This document shows, piece by piece, positions 60,287-64,000 of a DNA stretch of 64,000 nt; the stretch's first letter is position 1, and the number at the start of each line of letters is the position of its first letter. The DNA lies in contig NZ_BAAAYN010000019.1 of the NCBI RefSeq assembly GCF_039536245.1, positions 1-64,000 of the forward strand, written 5' to 3'. The notes under the pieces are model-generated. The model made no database searches, was not told the DNA's origin, and saw only the letters and a program-made list of their open reading frames with translations. The translations under genes were made by a program, and so were the position numbers. The stretch is from Cryptosporangium minutisporangium. GTDB taxonomy: Bacteria > Actinomycetota > Actinomycetes > Mycobacteriales > Cryptosporangiaceae.

Positions 60287-61027
60287 ATGTCCGCTTCCGA
60301 AGCCAAGCTTGCGACGATCCGTAAGCTGCTCGCCCAGGCCGAGGACGCAGCCGCCAGTCCGGCCGAGGCCGAGACGTTCACCGCCAAGGCCGCCGAGCTG
60401 ATGGCCCGGTACGGCGTCGACCGGGCGATGCTCGCCGATGGCGACGAAACCGTCGACGCGATCGCCGACCGGGTGATCCGCCTCGATCCGCCCTACGCGC
60501 TCGACAAGATAGGCCTGCTCAGCGGCATCGGGCAGGCGCTCGGGCTGCACGTCGTCCAGCGCACCGGGTTCGGCGTGCGCGGCAAGGAGATCTCGGCGCT
60601 GCTGTTCGGGTACTCGTCCGACCTCGAGCGTGCCGAGATCCTGTTCACGTCGCTCCTGGTCCAGGCCGCGCGTGGACTGGCCGCCGCCCGGGTTCCGACG
60701 CACGAGAACAAGGCCGCGTACCGGCGCGCGTGGCTGGCCGGGTTCAGCACGACCGTGCGGCTGCGGCTGGCCGACGCCGAGCAGCGGGCGCGCGCGGAGG
60801 CCACCGAGGCGGCGTCCACGAGTGCGACGGGGCGCCCCGCTGAGCTCGTGCTCGCCGATCGGCGGCACGTCGTCGACCAGCGCTTCGCCGAGGCGTTCCC
60901 GAGGTTGCGGTCGGCGCCCCGCCGGGTGCTGAGTGGCAGCGGGCACGGGGACGGGATCGTCGCCGGCCACCGCGCCGATCTCGGCGGCGCCGCCCTGCCG
61001 ACGCGACGCCGCTCCCTCGGCCGCTGA
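60287..61027 (+). CDS. DUF2786 domain protein
   Basis: A 246-residue protein. The N-terminal ~40 residues (EAKLATIRKLLAQAEDAAASPAEAETFTAKAAELMARYGVD) are the DUF2786 helix pair, followed by an alpha/beta segment (YSSDLERAEILFTSLLVQAARGL, RAWLAGFSTTVRLRL). The C-terminal ~35 residues are basic and disordered. CAGGAG precedes ATG 60287. Divergent from the lipid kinase gene. Function unknown. Confidence 0.85.
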   Translation: MSASEAKLATIRKLLAQAEDAAASPAEAETFTAKAAELMARYGVDRAMLADGDETVDAIADRVIRLDPPYALDKIGLLSGIGQALGLHVVQRTGFGVRGKEISALLFGYSSDLERAEILFTSLLVQAARGLAAARVPTHENKAAYRRAWLAGFSTTVRLRLADAEQRARAEATEAASTSATGRPAELVLADRRHVVDQRFAEAFPRLRSAPRRVLSGSGHGDGIVAGHRADLGGAALPTRRRSLGR

Positions 61028-61061
61028 CCCGGAGGCACCCGCCCGCGGCGGCTCCCCCGCG

Positions 61062-63845
61062 TCAGCGGCTGTCCGAGCCGCCCTCCTGCGCCACCGTGGC
61101 CCGCGCCGCCTCGAGGCGCGCCACCGGCACGCGGAACGGCGAGCACGAGACGTAGTCCAGCCCCACCTTGTTGAAGAAGTGCACCGAGTCCGGGTCACCG
61201 CCGTGCTCACCGCAGACACCGACCTTGAGGTCCGGCCGGGTGGCCCGCCCCTTCTCGGTACCGATCCGCACCAGCTCTCCGACGCCGTCCTCGTCGATCG
61301 TCTCGAACGGGCTGACGCCGAAGATCCCGACCTCCAGGTACGTGGAGAAGAACGCCGCCTCCACGTCGTCGCGGGAGAAGCCCCACGTCGTCTGGGTCAG
61401 GTCGTTGGTGCCGAACGAGAAGAACTGGGCGGCCTCCGCGATCTGGTCGGCGGTGAGCGCCGCCCGGGGCAGCTCGATCATCGTCCCGATCATGATCGGC
61501 AGGTCGCAGCCGGTCTCCTCGGCGACCTCCTTGAGCACCTGCTCGGTCTCGCCGCGGATGATCTCCAGCTCCTGCACCGAGCCGACCAGCGGGATCATGA
61601 TCTCCGGCCGGGGATCCTTGCCGAGCTTCACCAGCTGGGCCGCCGCCTCGGCGATCGACCGGGTCTGCAGGTTGAACAGCCCCGGCACGACCAGTCCCAG
61701 CCGGACGCCGCGCAGCCCCAGCATCGGGTTCTGCTCGTGCAGCCGGTGGACGGCCTGCATCAGCCGCAGGTCGTTCTCGTTCTTCTCGCCCCGCGACTCC
61801 GCCAGCGCGACCCGGACGGACAGCTCGGTGATGTCCGGCAGGAACTCGTGCAGCGGCGGGTCGAGCAGCCGGATCGTCGTCGGCAGCCCGTCCATCGCGG
61901 TGAGCAGCTGCAGGAAGTCCCAGCGCTGCAGCGGCAGCAGCGCTTCGAGCGCCTGGTCCCGCTGCTCGTCGTCCTCGGCCAGGATCAGCCGCTCGACGTG
62001 CTGACGCCGCTCGCCGAGGAACATGTGCTCGGTGCGGCACAGTCCGATGCCCTCGGCGCCGAACCGCCGTGCCCGCTCGGCGTCCTCGGCCGTGTCGGCG
62101 TTGGCGCGGACGCCCATCCGGCGGGCGCTGTCCGCGTGCGTCATGATCCGGTGCACTGCGGAGACCAGGTCGTCCTTCGCCGTGGAGACGTCGACCTGAC
62201 CCTCGAAGTACTCGACCACCGGCGAGTCCACGACCGGTACCTCACCGAGGTAGACCCGGCCGGTCGAGCCGTCGATCGAGATGACGTCGCCCTCGTGCAC
62301 CTCGGTGCCGTCCGGCGCGGTGAGGAACCGGCGCTTGGTGTTGACCTGCAGTTCCTCGACACCGCAGACACAGGTCTTGCCCATGCCCCGGGCGACCACG
62401 GCCGCGTGCGACGTCTTGCCACCGCGGCTGGTCAGGATGCCCTGGGCGGCGATCATGCCGTTGAGGTCGTCCGGGTTCGTCTCCCGGCGAACGAGGATGA
62501 CCTTCTCCCCCGACCGCGACCACTTGACCGCGGTGTACGAGTCGAACACCGCCTTGCCGACCGCGGCACCCGGCGACGCCGATATGCCCCGACCGAGCTG
62601 GTGCACCTTCGCTGACGTGTCGAACTGCGGGAACATCAGGTGGACGAGCTGCTCACCGGTGACCCGCTGGACCGCCTCGTCGAGGTCGATGACGCCCTCG
62701 TCGACCAGCTGCGACGCGATCCGGAACGCGGCGGCTGCGGTGCGCTTCCCGACCCGGGTCTGCAGCATCCAGAGCTGGCCGGCCTCGATCGTGAACTCGA
62801 TGTCGCACAGATCGCGGTAGTGCCCCTCCAGCGTGGCCATGATCTCCATGAGCCGGTCGTAGGAGGTCTTGTCGAGCTTCTCCAGGTCCTGCAGCGGCAC
62901 CGTGTTCCGGATGCCGGCGACGACGTCCTCGCCCTGGGCGTTCTGCAGGTAGTCGCCGTAGACGCCCTGCTCGCCGGTGCCCGGGTCACGAGTGAACGCG
63001 ACCCCGGTGCCCGAGTCCATGCCCATGTTGCCGAAGACCATCGCGACAACGTTGACCGCGGTACCGAGATCGGCCGGGATGCGCTCCTGCCGCCGGTACA
63101 GCACGGCGCGGTCGGAATTCCAGGAGTCGAACACCGCGTTGATCGCCGCGGTCAGCTGCTCCCGGGGGTCCTGCGGGAAGTCCGCGCCGGTGTGCTCCCG
63201 CACGATGCCTTTGTAGACGTCGACCAGCTGCCGTAGGTCGTCGGCGTCCAGGTCGAGGTCGTTGTGCGTGTCCTTCGCGCGCTTGATCTCCTCCAGCGCC
63301 TCCTCGAAGGCCTCACCCTCAATGTTCTGAACGGTCTTGCCGAACATCTGGATGAGCCGTCGGTAGGAGTCCCAGGCGAACCGGTCGTTGTCGGCCTGGC
63401 GTGCGAGCCCCTCGACCGACTGGTCGTTGAGACCGACATTGAGGACGGTCTCCATCATCCCCGGCATCGAGAACTTCGCCCCCGACCGGACGCTGACCAG
63501 CAGCGGGTCGTCCGGGTCTCCGAGCTTCTTGCCCCGGGCCTTCTCCAGCGCGGCCAGGTGAGTGGCGACCTCTTCGTCCAGGCCTTCGGGGGTCGAGCCG
63601 GTGTTCAGATACGTCGTGCAGGCCTCGGTGGTGATCGTGAACCCGGGCGGGACCGGCAGACCCAGGTTGGTCATCTCGGCGAGGTTGGCGCCCTTGCCAC
63701 CGAGGAGGTCCTTCAGCTCCTTGTTGCCCTCGGCGAAGGCGTAGACGTACTTCTTCCGATCGTCCTTCAACGCGGCCTCCGTTTGGTGTGCATCAACCGA
63801 CGGGTTACCGGCCTCGTCGTCGCGGAGCGTCACGGGTTCGGGCAC
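61062..63845 (-). CDS. ppdK: Pyruvate, phosphate dikinase
   Basis: A 927-residue enzyme interconverting pyruvate + ATP + Pi and PEP + AMP + PPi. Domain order: nucleotide-binding (LLGGKGANLAEMTNLGLPVPPGFTI, SMPGMMETVLNVG), the swivelling phosphohistidine domain (LTSRGGKTSHAAVVARGMGKTCV with catalytic His), and a C-terminal PEP/pyruvate barrel (IGLCRTEHMFL, SFGTNDLTQTTWGFSRDD, VGVCGEHGGDP with catalytic Cys). GTG 63845 has GAGGGAG upstream. The remaining 155 bp to the window edge hold its promoter region; no riboswitch consensus was recognised. Confidence 0.96.
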   Translation of the reverse strand: MPEPVTLRDDEAGNPSVDAHQTEAALKDDRKKYVYAFAEGNKELKDLLGGKGANLAEMTNLGLPVPPGFTITTEACTTYLNTGSTPEGLDEEVATHLAALEKARGKKLGDPDDPLLVSVRSGAKFSMPGMMETVLNVGLNDQSVEGLARQADNDRFAWDSYRRLIQMFGKTVQNIEGEAFEEALEEIKRAKDTHNDLDLDADDLRQLVDVYKGIVREHTGADFPQDPREQLTAAINAVFDSWNSDRAVLYRRQERIPADLGTAVNVVAMVFGNMGMDSGTGVAFTRDPGTGEQGVYGDYLQNAQGEDVVAGIRNTVPLQDLEKLDKTSYDRLMEIMATLEGHYRDLCDIEFTIEAGQLWMLQTRVGKRTAAAAFRIASQLVDEGVIDLDEAVQRVTGEQLVHLMFPQFDTSAKVHQLGRGISASPGAAVGKAVFDSYTAVKWSRSGEKVILVRRETNPDDLNGMIAAQGILTSRGGKTSHAAVVARGMGKTCVCGVEELQVNTKRRFLTAPDGTEVHEGDVISIDGSTGRVYLGEVPVVDSPVVEYFEGQVDVSTAKDDLVSAVHRIMTHADSARRMGVRANADTAEDAERARRFGAEGIGLCRTEHMFLGERRQHVERLILAEDDEQRDQALEALLPLQRWDFLQLLTAMDGLPTTIRLLDPPLHEFLPDITELSVRVALAESRGEKNENDLRLMQAVHRLHEQNPMLGLRGVRLGLVVPGLFNLQTRSIAEAAAQLVKLGKDPRPEIMIPLVGSVQELEIIRGETEQVLKEVAEETGCDLPIMIGTMIELPRAALTADQIAEAAQFFSFGTNDLTQTTWGFSRDDVEAAFFSTYLEVGIFGVSPFETIDEDGVGELVRIGTEKGRATRPDLKVGVCGEHGGDPDSVHFFNKVGLDYVSCSPFRVPVARLEAARATVAQEGGSDSR

Positions 63846-64000
63846 GAGTCGTTCTCCCTCGTCACCGGCGCTGGGGATGGCCAGAGGTTAGTGAGACCGT
63901 CTCCATGCTGGTGCCCGTTGTGAGCAGACGCACGCCGCTTGCACTGACTGTTCCGATTCAGCCCGGCCGGGTTACCCGCAAACCTCCATAACCGCACGTG

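Noticed and set aside
63846-64000. Riboswitch in front of ppdK
   Set aside because: The leader has short dyads but no motif fitting a known class such as ydaO, cobalamin or TPP.

Overview
The window is chromosomal DNA from a high-GC actinomycete. Supporting signs are the very G+C-rich third codon positions, frequent GTG/TTG starts, TANNNT promoters placed 6-7 nt in front of start codons (leaderless mRNAs), an IdeR/DtxR-type iron box, GAF-ANTAR regulators, a LAL-type LuxR regulator and a dnaG-dgt-ppdK neighbourhood. A Cryptosporangium/Frankia-like filamentous actinomycete would fit, but genus cannot be fixed from the sequence alone. No rRNA, CRISPR array, integrase or insertion sequence was seen; one tRNA (Asn, GTT) is present.

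Layout. 1-4.5 kb: end of a Pro/Ala-rich protein, a small ORF, then a DesK/NarL-type two-component pair feeding an ABC-2 type exporter. 4.5-10.2 kb: an iron-regulated siderophore-interacting protein, an agmatine-deiminase-family enzyme, a MurG-like glycosyltransferase outside any cell-division cluster, a TetR regulator and a Tat-exported GMC (cholesterol-oxidase-like) enzyme. 10.2-19.7 kb: an MMPL transporter, a DUF6325-type protein, a LAL regulator, a TetR/MFS pair, and a methionine aminopeptidase divergent from an 86-residue XRE regulator over a tandem operator.

20-37.7 kb looks like a stress-response island: LURP-one, YihY/BrkB, GH15 glucosidase/trehalase, a SHOCT / DUF6325 / DUF1269-type operon, alpha/beta hydrolase, small membrane proteins, a STAS antagonist, two tandem GAF-ANTAR proteins, transaldolase plus transketolase, a large membrane protein, a CMD-family protein and a YtxH-like protein. 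Two diverged copies of a ~207 bp non-coding element and several copies of a CCTCATCC...GGGTGG dyad lie between these genes. One gene of the SHOCT operon carries an apparent one-base frameshift.

37.9-48.7 kb is a carbohydrate-uptake cluster on the minus strand: xylulokinase, ROK regulator, two-cassette sugar ABC ATPase, RbsC-type permease, Tat/lipoprotein binding protein, Gfo/Idh/MocA dehydrogenase and TIM-barrel isomerase. A MocR regulator lies just upstream and diverges from an EamA exporter. 49.7-51.2 kb: a TetR regulator divergent from a DUF4386-type membrane protein across a duplicated palindrome.

51.2-64 kb is core-genome material: DnaG primase interrupted by a 316-residue homing-endonuclease intein exactly at a zinc-ribbon cysteine, then PhzF-like, rhodanese, GAP-family, aldo/keto reductase, dGTPase-like, diacylglycerol-kinase-like, DUF2786 and pyruvate phosphate dikinase genes. 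The DnaG intein is the most striking single feature.
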